From Confluentibacter flavum (GTDB lineage: Bacteria; Bacteroidota; Bacteroidia; Flavobacteriales; Flavobacteriaceae): DNA of 64,000 nucleotides. The notes under the pieces are model-generated. The model saw only the letters and a list, made by a program, of their open reading frames with translations, made no database searches and was not told the origin of the DNA. Position 1 is the stretch's first letter, and every line of letters starts with the position of its first letter. The stretch lies in assembly GCF_002843175.1 (NCBI RefSeq), contig NZ_PJEO01000056.1, forward strand, positions 1 through 64,000, written 5' to 3'. Below, one piece after another: positions 8,619 to 19,091 of the stretch. A program made the position numbers and the translations under genes.

Positions 8619-11600
8619 TTACAAACGCCCATCGTTAACAACTAATTTTATAGGTGTTGTGTTTACCAGCAGAATATAAATTCCTGTAGAAATTGAACTT
8701 GGTAATTTTATTGTAGCCGATCTAGTTTTTTCATTGTAATCTTTTGAATCAATATGAATCAACCTTCCATTAATATCATACAATGATATGCTATCTGTAA
8801 AGGATACACCTGACACCGTTAAAATACGAGATGTGCTTAGAATTGGATTGGGGTATACTTTTAAAACGGTCTTATTAGTAAAATTGCGTTCTTCTTTTCC
8901 GCTAAAATAATTGACACCAAAGGCAAATGCTTTTTTTCCTATTTCTTCTCCTATCAATCTGCCTTGAATATCATCTATAGGAGGATGAATGCCGCCCCAA
9001 ATTCTTGACAAACTACATTGGTCTGAGGCATCTCTATAGGTAGCCCATTGCAAAGTAACATCAACTGAGGGGCCTTCTTCAAAAACTAAAAATTCATTTT
9101 TTTTAGCGAGAAATTCTCCCATGCCCCCTGGAAAATAGTCATCGCCCGTAATTAATGTTAAGACTTCAGCTGCTGCTCTAGAAAAAGTAGAATGCCCAGA
9201 TATAAAACCTGCGAAAGGGGGCGTTACAAAAGAAGGCCTCTGGTAAGGCCACCAATCTTTTGCCAGAATCCAGCCTACACCAGCTTTGTCTGTAGTTACA
9301 TCTGTAATATAACTATGCCCCCTCCATGCATATAATTTAATCATTCCAACATTTTCATCATTATCTCCAGCCAGAGGATCGCCTAGCTCCACGACTTCTA
9401 TAAAACCTTCTGCTAAAGGTATGCCCAGAGTATCATAATTTTCTTTTGTTGTATCTGTAGATTGCCCCTTCTCTGCCATATACCGAATTGCCGATATGGG
9501 TCTTATATAATCATACCACCCCTTTATTCCCCAGGCAGCAATTGCAGAATCATGCATAGCGCCTCCCAAAATAAAATAGGATTTCACATCCCATTCTAAA
9601 GCATCCAATATACCTCCCTGACCATTAAATTTCTTTATTAGTAATTCATGATCATTTACATAGTTTAAAATGGTAAACCAATGACCTGGTGGCGTTTCGG
9701 AATCAGGTCCATCAGCCCAAAACTCCGCTAACACCCGAGTATAGTCTCCTCTTGTTACTAATTGCTCTTGGTACGGCTCTTTAGTAATTGGATTTAAAGA
9801 TCTACCGGTACCAATATCTCCGCCTTGAATATCATCATAAAAATTACTATAATCATCATAATTATCTGGAAATAAAGAACTTGATATATTACCCATTGAC
9901 CTTGGAGATATATCCCAAATAACACCATCGTTAGGATCTAAATGGGATGACCATTTAGCCACGAGTGAAAAGCCCCACTTATATGTATTTTCATAAACAC
10001 TTGGTGGCGGTGTAGGATTGTAATAAACCGGGTAACTTCCTCCAGACCTTCCAAATATTTCTTTATCTGTTTCTTCCAATGAAAAGGGAAGAACATTACC
10101 CCATTCTGGACCTAAAAAGCCGGGTGTAATTCCTCCCATAACATTTCCGCTTTGATCTATAAAAGAATTAAATTTCAAGGGCTGCCATCTATTGGGGTCT
10201 ATATCCAAAAGGCTTTCTGGCTGTGAAAGATCCAGCGGTGGATTTACCGATTCATAATACATATTAGTATATTGATTTAATTCATTTGATCCATCTTGTA
10301 AGCCATAGCTTATTACTTGATTTGCTATATAATTGCCTAAAGCTATTGGATCTCCATTGGTATAATCCGCATCAGTAATTGAAATGTCGTACCCTAAATC
10401 ATTCATAACCTTAACCATAATACCTTGAGACAACTCAGGATTTGGAGAAAGCCTAAATCGCTCTGACAACAACCTATAAGCGGCATAACTCATGGTTTTT
10501 TTCCTTGCCTCATTTACTTCGCCAGTGGCTTTGAAACCTTTGAAATTGCTATTAATATTATGTACCGTATTACCTAACAAATAAGGTTGTGCTTCATCAT
10601 CATATATAGCCCAAGCATCATACAATGCGATACTGGTATGAAATAAATTTCTGGAATGCACCGTTGGTCGTGCGTAATCTTTTCGTATTAATGATAACAA
10701 GGTTTCATTCCATAATCGTGCAATTGAAGGTTCTTTAATATCCGTAGCATCATCATATAAATTAACATATAATTCTTCTACTTCACTTTTACATGTTCCA
10801 CTAATTTCAACTACCCTAACAATACCTGTTATTCCCGTACCCCATTCTACTGTTATTGATCCCTCACTTTGTGAATTAACAATTTGCCCTCCTTCAACAT
10901 TCCATTCTAAATGGCTATCTGCTTTTATTGGATACTCATAAACTTCAACACTGCCTTTTACCGCTTGTGGGTTGCCATTTATAGGGTCAGTAGGCAAATA
11001 TTCACATACTCCATTACTGATTGTTGCAAAAGGATTGTAATTACAAGCATTTGGATCTGTACAACCATAAATTTTTACTGATGGAGCATTTTGTGAATAC
11101 GAATATCCTTCCCCTTCTTTTATATAAATGGTAGAATTAGTTTCTAAATTTTCATAAGTTTCTTCAAAACCTGAAGGCCAGAATATTTTAAGTTCTAAAA
11201 TAGTCCTATCAGTACCTAATCCAAAATGAATAGGTTTTAAACTTTGTGACAAAAAACCTCTACCTGTTACATACCTATATATTGAGCCGCTTTCTGTTTT
11301 AACACTAACCTTAGCACCTATAGCATCACGATTAGATGTGGTACCCTCCAAATTAACCTTAAACCAATGTAAATTTGAATTTGGTTGCACAAAATCTGTT
11401 ATCTTATTTTCATAAAAATATGCTTGTTCATGATTATTTGTAACAAAAATATCCAGATCACCATCATTATCATAGTCAAAAACAGCCTGAGCTACACTAA
11501 TAACATCTGCGTACAAATTCACTTTATTTGTACTATTAACAAATTTGGTCTCACCTTGTGAATACAAATTTTCAAAATACACATTTTCATTAGAAAAAGA

Positions 11601-12671
11601 AGAACCTAAATCGTATCCATTTAAAACAAATAAATCTTCATCTCGATCCAGGTCAAAATCAGAAAAATTGACATCCCATGCCCAACCTGTGTTTAGAACG
11701 TTTAGCTCTCTGGCCTTGTCAATAAAATTCATGTTAGAATTATTATGCAGTAAGGCATTCTCTGCTATAGCACTTACATAAAAATCAAAAAAACCATCGT
11801 TATTGTAATCACCTATTGCAATTCCCATATCATCTTTAGAATGGTTTAACCCATAATATGCAGATTGCTCTATAAACCCAGTTCCTTTATCATTTATAAA
11901 CAAGTCATTTGCTTGATTGGAGTAATCGTTGGCTACGTACAAATCCATCCATCCGTCACCATTAAAGTCGAAAGGAATGCTTTGATAGGAAGATTTTTTT
12001 TCATTTCCTTGAAAAATGCCACTTACATTGGTAAATGTGCCATTTCCATTATTTTTGTACAATTGGTTTCCTTCGCATGAAGAACCAGAATTTGATATAT
12101 TCCATTCTGATATATAAATATCCAAATATCCATCATTATTATAATCAAACCAAGTCGCTCCTATATTAACGCAGCCATTATATCTATTAAACCCAGCAGC
12201 GTTGGTCACCTCCACAAAAGTCCCATTCCCTTCATTATGAAATAATTGAATTTTATTTGAATGTGTCATAAATAAATCAGGGTAACCATCATTATCATAA
12301 TCTCCCCAAAAAGCCCCATATTTAAAGCCCGCTAATGCTACGGAAGAAATGGTCGTTTCCTCTTTAGGAAATAAATTAATTAAGCCTGAAAGCTCAGTGA
12401 CATCGGTAAAAGTTCCATCATCATTATTCTTAAACAATTTGCTATGGCTCTCTTCAATGCTATTCTCATCTTGAGCTTTGGCTACTACAAACAAATCTAA
12501 ATCGCCATCTTTATCGTAATCTGCAACAGATACCCCATTATTTTTACTTACAGATTCAAAGCCGGCAAAATTCTCAATACGTTCAAATATTTGAGCTTCT
12601 ACTTTCTGAAAAGACAAAAATGAGAGCAACCCAACAACAAGAAACCTTAGAGATATATATTTGACTTTCAT
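8619..12671 (-). CDS. Secreted FG-GAP/UnbV-vanadium haloperoxidase fusion with T9SS sorting domain
   Basis: 1350 residues. Signal peptide 1-26; FG-GAP/VCBS calcium-binding repeats about 30-430 (recurrent DYDxDGDLD and DYNNDGxxD); ASPIC/UnbV domain about 450-525 (GAKV through FWPSGFEETY); a Cys-rich CTDPNACNYNP unit near 540; a beta-sandwich stretch about 570-640; and a vanadium-dependent haloperoxidase/PAP2 domain about 643-1260. Vanadate ligands are visible: K1138 and R1145 in K-x6-RP, ISGH with H1160, and SR-x5-H-x3-D with H1229. The last 83 residues (KVYPNP onward, ending in a GIY-LLV strand) are a type A T9SS sorting domain. It lies 47 bp after the GH5 gene, so it is probably the last cistron of the xylan operon. 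Halogenating or phosphatase activity cannot be separated by sequence. Confidence 0.88.
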   Translation of the reverse strand: MKVKYISLRFLVVGLLSFLSFQKVEAQIFERIENFAGFESVSKNNGVSVADYDKDGDLDLFVVAKAQDENSIEESHSKLFKNNDDGTFTDVTELSGLINLFPKEETTISSVALAGFKYGAFWGDYDNDGYPDLFMTHSNKIQLFHNEGNGTFVEVTNAAGFNRYNGCVNIGATWFDYNNDGYLDIYISEWNISNSGSSCEGNQLYKNNGNGTFTNVSGIFQGNEKKSSYQSIPFDFNGDGWMDLYVANDYSNQANDLFINDKGTGFIEQSAYYGLNHSKDDMGIAIGDYNNDGFFDFYVSAIAENALLHNNSNMNFIDKARELNVLNTGWAWDVNFSDFDLDRDEDLFVLNGYDLGSSFSNENVYFENLYSQGETKFVNSTNKVNLYADVISVAQAVFDYDNDGDLDIFVTNNHEQAYFYENKITDFVQPNSNLHWFKVNLEGTTSNRDAIGAKVSVKTESGSIYRYVTGRGFLSQSLKPIHFGLGTDRTILELKIFWPSGFEETYENLETNSTIYIKEGEGYSYSQNAPSVKIYGCTDPNACNYNPFATISNGVCEYLPTDPINGNPQAVKGSVEVYEYPIKADSHLEWNVEGGQIVNSQSEGSITVEWGTGITGIVRVVEISGTCKSEVEELYVNLYDDATDIKEPSIARLWNETLLSLIRKDYARPTVHSRNLFHTSIALYDAWAIYDDEAQPYLLGNTVHNINSNFKGFKATGEVNEARKKTMSYAAYRLLSERFRLSPNPELSQGIMVKVMNDLGYDISITDADYTNGDPIALGNYIANQVISYGLQDGSNELNQYTNMYYESVNPPLDLSQPESLLDIDPNRWQPLKFNSFIDQSGNVMGGITPGFLGPEWGNVLPFSLEETDKEIFGRSGGSYPVYYNPTPPPSVYENTYKWGFSLVAKWSSHLDPNDGVIWDISPRSMGNISSSLFPDNYDDYSNFYDDIQGGDIGTGRSLNPITKEPYQEQLVTRGDYTRVLAEFWADGPDSETPPGHWFTILNYVNDHELLIKKFNGQGGILDALEWDVKSYFILGGAMHDSAIAAWGIKGWYDYIRPISAIRYMAEKGQSTDTTKENYDTLGIPLAEGFIEVVELGDPLAGDNDENVGMIKLYAWRGHSYITDVTTDKAGVGWILAKDWWPYQRPSFVTPPFAGFISGHSTFSRAAAEVLTLITGDDYFPGGMGEFLAKKNEFLVFEEGPSVDVTLQWATYRDASDQCSLSRIWGGIHPPIDDIQGRLIGEEIGKKAFAFGVNYFSGKEERNFTNKTVLKVYPNPILSTSRILTVSGVSFTDSISLYDINGRLIHIDSKDYNEKTRSATIKLPSSISTGIYILLVNTTPIKLVVNDGRL

Positions 12672-12718
12672 TATATTAACAATTTATTTTTGGACGAAAC
12701 TTTCTTCAATAAAACATT

Positions 12719-13966
12719 TTAGTTTTCACAAATAACAAAATCTCTGGCGTATTCTTTAAACCAGTTATGTACAGGGAAGGCACATGCATCAGGATCACTA
12801 CCATAAGCTATGTCTCCATCTAATGCTCCTTTATCTATTAAATTCTCAGGAGCTAATAAATTCCAAGACACATTACCAGATTCATCAGCTAGTAGTTTGA
12901 AATTGGCACCGAAACCCCAACCGCCCGCAACACCCGTAATACCTCCTTTGCCCCAAACACTATATTGTTCTGGACCCCAATCAATTTCAGTAATGGCTAT
13001 AGGTGCTATATCTGCTACCGGTTTTATATTTTCATTCCAATTGGACCTAAAAGTTTCTGGATTGTTGTTGTCTTTGCCCCAATATCCAGGATATATATGA
13101 ACGGCGTATCCTATATTATTCCCTACAATGGGATTGTTTGCATACCCTTTATAATGGGATTGATACCCTGAGCCGGGTATCCATATTATATTATTTGCGC
13201 CATTGTTCCTTATCAGATTTACCATGGGCTGAAAAAATAATTTTAAAGCATCAAAGTGTGGTTGGGTATTACTGCCAAAATTCCCATTAGTACTTTTTAT
13301 TGTTATGGGCTCGTTAGCTAGTTCAAACATTACATGCTCTGCATTTTTCAATCCCGAATGAGTTGACAAATAATCCCAGATAGAAACCAGATAATTATAA
13401 TAATCATCTCCTACCTCTAAATCTCTGGGACATACACCTGGCGGCCTAAGAACAACATACATACCTCGAGATTTGGCATGTGAAATTAAAGGCATTATAA
13501 CATTATCTATAGCCGATTTAAATCGTTCAAAATTAAATTGGGAAATATCATGTTCTCCATCTGTAGAGGCTCCAATATTATTTGTCCAATAAGGATCTAT
13601 ATGTAACCTTACATAATTTAAATACCATCCTTCATCAGTATTAGTCAGTTTATCCATCACCCCTTTATTATAGGCCAAGCACCCATTGACATCATAATTA
13701 TTCCATCTCCAATCACCTACTGCTCCTCCATTAAACCAAGGGCTAGGAGTAATGGCAACTCCATGCAACAATACACTGTTTCCACAGGGATCTTTTAAAA
13801 ATCTTCCATCAACGTGTAACTTTGGTGTTGCTATAGGACGTTCAATTTTTTCATTTTCTTCTACTTCTTCGTGTTTTTCTGGTAGTGTAACCTTAACCAC
13901 TTCATTGTCCTCCTGAGAGCAACTCAATACACTACATATAAAAAGAATTAAATATAATTTATTCAT
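12719..13966 (-). CDS. GH5-family glycoside hydrolase lipoprotein
   Basis: 415 residues. Lipoprotein signal peptide with lipobox Cys16 (SVLSC), followed by a Glu/Lys-rich linker and a (beta/alpha)8 GH5 domain from about residue 50. Acid/base E219 sits in MFELANEP and nucleophile E327 in AITEIDWGPE; His in AVHIYPGYW is the conserved active-site position. GH5 members cut beta-1,4-linked glucans, mannans or xylans; I cannot assign a subfamily. Being 101 bp downstream of the GH10 xylanase gene in a xus-type operon, action on xylan or an associated hemicellulose is the best inference. It is probably anchored on the outer membrane. Confidence 0.85.
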   Translation of the reverse strand: MNKLYLILFICSVLSCSQEDNEVVKVTLPEKHEEVEENEKIERPIATPKLHVDGRFLKDPCGNSVLLHGVAITPSPWFNGGAVGDWRWNNYDVNGCLAYNKGVMDKLTNTDEGWYLNYVRLHIDPYWTNNIGASTDGEHDISQFNFERFKSAIDNVIMPLISHAKSRGMYVVLRPPGVCPRDLEVGDDYYNYLVSIWDYLSTHSGLKNAEHVMFELANEPITIKSTNGNFGSNTQPHFDALKLFFQPMVNLIRNNGANNIIWIPGSGYQSHYKGYANNPIVGNNIGYAVHIYPGYWGKDNNNPETFRSNWNENIKPVADIAPIAITEIDWGPEQYSVWGKGGITGVAGGWGFGANFKLLADESGNVSWNLLAPENLIDKGALDGDIAYGSDPDACAFPVHNWFKEYARDFVICEN

Positions 13967-14066
13967 TGTAAAACATCATTTCAAACAAAATATGCCATAC
14001 ATTTTAATAACGTACAGCATATTTCTCTATTAACTAAATTAACTAAATTAAACTAATTTTAATCTT

Positions 14067-16220
14067 TTACAGCCCACTTAAACCTTCTGCAAAACTGGCA
14101 TAAGATGGCTTTCTTAAATAATCTACAGTCCACAATCCTTGCTTCTCACCAGGTAACCAACTAGAATTTGCTGGACTATCAGTTACACCCCAAACAGTTA
14201 TGCCGTAACGCTGAATTACCGGGATGTATTCTTCATACATATCAACTACATACTTGTACATGTCGGCCTGTTGTTGTAAAATTTCTTCTGATGGATCATC
14301 AACAAACACCCTAACATCTAGCTCTGACACTTTAACAAATTTTCCGGTCGCGGCCAATAATTGGAACATCGTAGCTATATTTTCTTTATTAGAGTTGATA
14401 CTTATATGCATTTGAGTGCCTATTCCGTCAACAGTCTGTCCTTGAGATTCAATATATTCTACATAGTCAATGAGTCCTTTACATTTATCTAGATTATATT
14501 CTAAATTATAATCATTAACAAATAATATATCATCCGTATTTCCATATTCTCTAGCTAACCTAAATGCTTCAACAGCATAATCTTTTCCCATATAATCTTG
14601 CCAATAGAACTCATCTGAAGATAAAGATTTACCAATACCCGTTTTTAATTCATACGGATTGGCATCATCCATTGGTTCATTTACAACGTCCCATGCTTTT
14701 ACATGAGGTGCGCAATTAGTAACCATTTGCGAAATCCAACTCTCAAGAGCCCCTGCTATTATTTGGCTTTTAACTTCTGGTAATTTCTCCACAAATATTG
14801 GTTCGCTAGTGGAGCCACCAGCTTTTCTTAAAACTACATTATCTAAATAAACGGTACCTACCATATCACCATAACTAATAATCAAACGATTACGTCCAGC
14901 TACAGATGGAGTTACCGATAGTTCTACTTTACTCCATTCATTTGTTAGGTAAACGGTTCCAAAACCATCTGCACCATCTTGCCATGAAGTACTTTGCATT
15001 TCGGGTCTAATATTACCATTCACATCGGTAGATTTTACATAAAAACTCAAAACATATTCTTCACCTACTTCTAATTCTGGAACTGCCAAACTTGATTGAA
15101 CAACCCAAAAACCAGAAACCGATGATGGGTTGGTTACTGCTAACGCATAACCCGTTCCACCAAAGCCTTCGCCATCAGCGGTAATTTCTCTCGTAGAATT
15201 ATTACCCCAGCCTCCCCAGCCATTTATATGGCCTTCTTCAAAATCACCGTTAGTTATTAAATTGGTAATGGCGACTTCTCCTCCTGTATCATAGACATAA
15301 AAATTATTTACATCAATATGGTAAGTAACATCAGGCTGGTACCCTAAATTTAATTTTGCATTAAAAGTACTTGCATTAAAACCTGTAATTTGAAATCTCA
15401 CTTCTTGCCATGAAATACTGGTCTCAAAAGTTTCTGTTACTGTACCTGTACCTGTCCAGTCTAGCATTGGTTCATTATCTGTCAATCCTTCAAAAGTGAC
15501 GCTTCCTTCACCTGGTTTATCTGATTTAATATAGAATACAACTTCAAAAGTAGTTCCCTCTCCAACTTGAATGTCTGGAGTTATCAACTGCAAATCAGTA
15601 GATGCCGAAGCGTTTGCGCTAGATATTAATTTTACTGCTTGAGAGTTTGCGTCCAAACCTTCTCCCATTTCTACAGAAATACCAGAACCACTGTTTGAAA
15701 CATCCCAATTCATGAAATCTTCATTTAACAAACCAGATAAATCCAGTGAATTTGCGATAGCTGGTGGAGTTACAACTAACGGAGTAATTAATGAATTTAG
15801 ATACGATGCATTTTGATTGGCATGCCATGCTAATGTATGCCCAAATACAGATATATTGGATTCTGAGGCAGTCGCTAATAAATCATTGACATTGTCTAAA
15901 TTTAAATTTCCATTTGATTGCACAATGGCTCCATGCTTCATGCCATAACCTAGAGTAATTTCATCAAAATTTCTATTTACAAGCCTATAAATCAGATTCC
16001 TGCTGACATAATCTGACAAAGAAATTCCTGCTCCCAATTTAAAATTAGGATTAGATTCTTTATCAACATATGTTTTCAAATCTGAATAATCATCAATAAC
16101 CTCCTGTACGGCTATATTCTCAGGTTTCTCAACTTCAAACCCAGGCCTATCTGTATCAGCACAGGAAATAAACATCACTAAAACTGAAGCACAAGCCCAT
16201 ATTTTATATAATTTTTTCAT
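14067..16220 (-). CDS. xyn10C: GH10 endo-beta-1,4-xylanase with carbohydrate-binding modules inserted in the catalytic domain
   Basis: 717-residue lipoprotein (lipobox Cys20). The GH10 barrel starts at about residue 55 (FKLGAGI, then VFGHTLAWHAN) and is interrupted from about 165 to 480 by two tandem CBM4/9-like beta-sandwich modules (LLNEDF...; LITNGDFEEG...). The barrel resumes with acid/base E515 in AWDVVNEP and nucleophile E633 in KVSELDVRV. This split architecture is known for Xyn10C/Xyn10A enzymes of Bacteroidota xylan loci. The CBMs should hold the enzyme on xylan at the cell surface. It follows xusE by 28 bp, matching the xusA-E-xyn10C order. Confidence 0.93.
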   Translation of the reverse strand: MKKLYKIWACASVLVMFISCADTDRPGFEVEKPENIAVQEVIDDYSDLKTYVDKESNPNFKLGAGISLSDYVSRNLIYRLVNRNFDEITLGYGMKHGAIVQSNGNLNLDNVNDLLATASESNISVFGHTLAWHANQNASYLNSLITPLVVTPPAIANSLDLSGLLNEDFMNWDVSNSGSGISVEMGEGLDANSQAVKLISSANASASTDLQLITPDIQVGEGTTFEVVFYIKSDKPGEGSVTFEGLTDNEPMLDWTGTGTVTETFETSISWQEVRFQITGFNASTFNAKLNLGYQPDVTYHIDVNNFYVYDTGGEVAITNLITNGDFEEGHINGWGGWGNNSTREITADGEGFGGTGYALAVTNPSSVSGFWVVQSSLAVPELEVGEEYVLSFYVKSTDVNGNIRPEMQSTSWQDGADGFGTVYLTNEWSKVELSVTPSVAGRNRLIISYGDMVGTVYLDNVVLRKAGGSTSEPIFVEKLPEVKSQIIAGALESWISQMVTNCAPHVKAWDVVNEPMDDANPYELKTGIGKSLSSDEFYWQDYMGKDYAVEAFRLAREYGNTDDILFVNDYNLEYNLDKCKGLIDYVEYIESQGQTVDGIGTQMHISINSNKENIATMFQLLAATGKFVKVSELDVRVFVDDPSEEILQQQADMYKYVVDMYEEYIPVIQRYGITVWGVTDSPANSSWLPGEKQGLWTVDYLRKPSYASFAEGLSGL

Positions 16221-16247
16221 TTCGTCTTTATTAAGTTAGTCTAAAAT

Positions 16248-17279
16248 TTATTGAACTACTGGGGAAAATGTTTCTGCTATAACCCCTCTATTCCTCAACA
16301 CCAATGTATCTTTGGTTGTAATATGCATCTCTTCTAAGTCAATTTCATAATCAAGATATAATGCATCTCTATCTTTACTACCCCAACTGTTTTTTTCTCC
16401 ATCAGTAACAAACTTACCATTACCAGTAGCTGTAAAGTCAGTAGAATTCGTAGAAACGACACAGTTACCATCATTATCAAATGTTAAAATTAAGTCGCAG
16501 TTAATATTGACTCCATTAGCATCCTTAAAAACAACTTGCATTCCAGATTTTGTTAACGATTGCGTATTGACATTAAAAACCTCGTCATATTCTACATAAT
16601 CTTCATGTCTTGTAATTACTTCATCTAAAGATGTATTACCATTCTTTCCTGTAATTTCATCTTCTCCTCTTCTTAAATAAATCCCATGCCATGGATTTAC
16701 ATATTTCACGGCATAAAAAATAAAATCTTTTGGCTGTATACTCCAATTTTCGCTGATGCCTCTTTTTGGATTTGACACTAGGGCTTGACCTGACAAAATT
16801 GTATCTGCATTAACAACGTTATTCATACGAATTGGAATAACATAATTTGTTTGGGTAGCTAAAGGATCTGCAAAAAAAGCATCGGTAAATTCTACCTCAA
16901 CACCTCCAATTATTTCTCCTTTAGGAATAATCATCTTATCAGATGCCAAATTATAATAATTGCTTGGCATAGGGACTATTGGATTTTCACCAGCCCCGAA
17001 TAGCAGCCCAGATACTAAAGAATTATCAACAGAAAACCCTATAGTTACATCATTGTCGTTTTGATAAACGCCTCCTAAGGTTGCTAGTATCCTAGACTTA
17101 TGCTCATTATCCAATGATGTATCAAAAATATCCTCTCCTAACGTTAACGTTCTAACTGGATATTGATAAGCGAAATAAACCGATTGAAATTCATAATCGT
17201 CGAACTCCCAATCATTGTTTTCACATGAAGTCAATGAGACAAGCAAGATTATAAACATTATAAATACTTTATTTTTCAT
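16248..17279 (-). CDS. xusE: XusE-like surface lipoprotein (DUF1735-type)
   Basis: 343 residues with lipobox Cys19 (SLTSC) followed by acidic residues, as in surface-exposed lipoproteins. The body looks all-beta: a DUF1735/BT_3987-like N-terminal domain (VYFAYQYPVRTLTLGEDIFDTS... GVYQND) and a C-terminal lipocalin-like region ending in LDYEIDLEEM. No catalytic motif is evident. Position between the second susD-like gene and the GH10 gene is that of xusE in other xylan loci, where the product is thought to bind glycan. The gene name rests on synteny more than on sequence identity. Confidence 0.72.
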   Translation of the reverse strand: MKNKVFIMFIILLVSLTSCENNDWEFDDYEFQSVYFAYQYPVRTLTLGEDIFDTSLDNEHKSRILATLGGVYQNDNDVTIGFSVDNSLVSGLLFGAGENPIVPMPSNYYNLASDKMIIPKGEIIGGVEVEFTDAFFADPLATQTNYVIPIRMNNVVNADTILSGQALVSNPKRGISENWSIQPKDFIFYAVKYVNPWHGIYLRRGEDEITGKNGNTSLDEVITRHEDYVEYDEVFNVNTQSLTKSGMQVVFKDANGVNINCDLILTFDNDGNCVVSTNSTDFTATGNGKFVTDGEKNSWGSKDRDALYLDYEIDLEEMHITTKDTLVLRNRGVIAETFSPVVQ

Positions 17280-17328
17280 TTTTATATTTTTATTAATTGT
17301 ACTTCTTTAGTTAAGTCTCTAACAACAA

Positions 17329-19062
17329 TTACCAACCGCTGTTTTGCTTTAGTGCATCAAATTTTAAAAGTTCACTATAAGGTATAGGTCCATAATTCAT
17401 ATAACTACTAAAAGCTCTATTCTCAACATTGATGGTTTCATGAATCCCACTTTCAATCTTAACGCCTTTGGCAGTTTCGGTTAAATTTTCTTTCCATCTA
17501 CGCAAATCCCAAAAGCGGTAACCTTCAAAGCACAACTCTAAGCGACGTTCATTACGAATTAATTGCCGCATGGCATCCTTATCATTCTTCACAAATTCCA
17601 AATACATGTCTGGTTGCGAAATTCCAGCTCTTTCTCTAATAGCTGCTATCACATCATAAGATGAAAAACCAACTTGCCCAACACCTGTAGGTCCCCAAGC
17701 TTCGTTTGCTGCTTCTGCGTAAATAAGATAAAACTCTGTATATCTCATTCTGGGTTTGTAGTGTCTTTGAGATGTTTGTGAAGTAGGATTCAAGTTCACA
17801 TCTTGTCTTAAAAGCTTCTTTAAATAGTATCCTGTCCGTGTAGACGTTTCGACCTTATTTAATGCATCATTTGTTGTTCCATCAATAGCTGTATTGATTG
17901 CTGTATTATTTACACCTGCAGTACCTCCATTAACCAAAATATACATTCTTAGACGAGGATCTCTATTAGCATAAGGGTTTGAAGCGTCATAATTGCTTGC
18001 GGGATTAGTAATGGGAAAGCCATTTGCCATGGGGAATGCATCAACTAAATTTTGAGTTGGGTTTACACGACCACTACCATAAATAGAGGGAGGAAAATTA
18101 TCTCTTTCTAAATTGTTACTATCGCCAATATCGGTTCTCCAAATTATTTCAGGAGGGTTCACGCCAGTCCCTAAGTTATTCATTTCGTTAACATTGGTAT
18201 ACCAAGTGTGTCCATTAGGCGCTAAACCCATAACACCTCCATTAAGATTTAACAATTCTCCAGCATAATTAGCAGCAATTGCCCAAGTAGTTGTATTGGC
18301 GTTACTATATGCAGGACTTGCCGCAAGCAAAGCTGCTTGAGCTTTAACAGCCTTAGCTATTCTAGCCGTCATTCTTTGTCTCGCATAAAAACCAAACACT
18401 CTATTATAATCATCTAAATTATCATATCCTGATGGTAATGTGGATGCATCTTCAAAATCTAAAGGCAATAATTGTTCAGCCATTGCAGCGTCACTATAAA
18501 GCTGTTGCATACATTGTTCAAAGGTATTACGAGGGATATTAAAGTTAGAATTAGCACCTTCTGGTTCCAATACAATAGGCACCCCTAATAATTGGCCTTC
18601 AGTAACTCCAGCATGCGCTTGCAATAAATAGTACATAAAAAGAGCGCGCAAACCATAAGCCTCGCCTTTTAATCGCTGTCTGAACAATTCACTTACATTT
18701 TCACTCTTAGCCCAAACAACTTTATCTGCTTCTGCTAGAAATATGTTTAAATATTGAATGGCTGCTTTAGAATTTTGCCATTGATCTAATGGATTAAAAT
18801 TAGATGCCCATTGACCTGTTGCTATTTTAAGAAAACCACTATCATTATTGTTGGTAACGGCATCATCAGTTGCAACATCATTAAATGACCACCCACTATT
18901 AGGTAGTCTTGTATAACCATTTAGGAGAATTCCTTGTGCAAATTCAGCCTCTTCATACATTCCCTCTAGACCTCTATTATTTTCCACAGCTGGTTCTAAA
19001 AGATCGTCACAGCTAATAAAAACAAGTATAACTGCTAATAAAATAAATATTCTTTTGTTCAT
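17329..19062 (-). CDS. xusD: SusD/RagB-family glycan-binding lipoprotein (XusD)
   Basis: 577 residues; lipobox Cys18 followed by DDLLEP, an acidic surface-export signal. The SusD fold is indicated by the N-terminal TPR-like helices (FRQRLKGEAYGLRALFMYYLLQAHAG) and the C-terminal RNERRLELCFEGYRFWDLRRW signature. It should cap its partner transporter XusC, encoded 29 bp upstream, and pass bound xylo-oligosaccharide to it. This is the second SusD of the operon. Confidence 0.92.
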   Translation of the reverse strand: MNKRIFILLAVILVFISCDDLLEPAVENNRGLEGMYEEAEFAQGILLNGYTRLPNSGWSFNDVATDDAVTNNNDSGFLKIATGQWASNFNPLDQWQNSKAAIQYLNIFLAEADKVVWAKSENVSELFRQRLKGEAYGLRALFMYYLLQAHAGVTEGQLLGVPIVLEPEGANSNFNIPRNTFEQCMQQLYSDAAMAEQLLPLDFEDASTLPSGYDNLDDYNRVFGFYARQRMTARIAKAVKAQAALLAASPAYSNANTTTWAIAANYAGELLNLNGGVMGLAPNGHTWYTNVNEMNNLGTGVNPPEIIWRTDIGDSNNLERDNFPPSIYGSGRVNPTQNLVDAFPMANGFPITNPASNYDASNPYANRDPRLRMYILVNGGTAGVNNTAINTAIDGTTNDALNKVETSTRTGYYLKKLLRQDVNLNPTSQTSQRHYKPRMRYTEFYLIYAEAANEAWGPTGVGQVGFSSYDVIAAIRERAGISQPDMYLEFVKNDKDAMRQLIRNERRLELCFEGYRFWDLRRWKENLTETAKGVKIESGIHETINVENRAFSSYMNYGPIPYSELLKFDALKQNSGW

Positions 19063-19091
19063 ATCATTTAATTATTTAATGATTCTTTATT

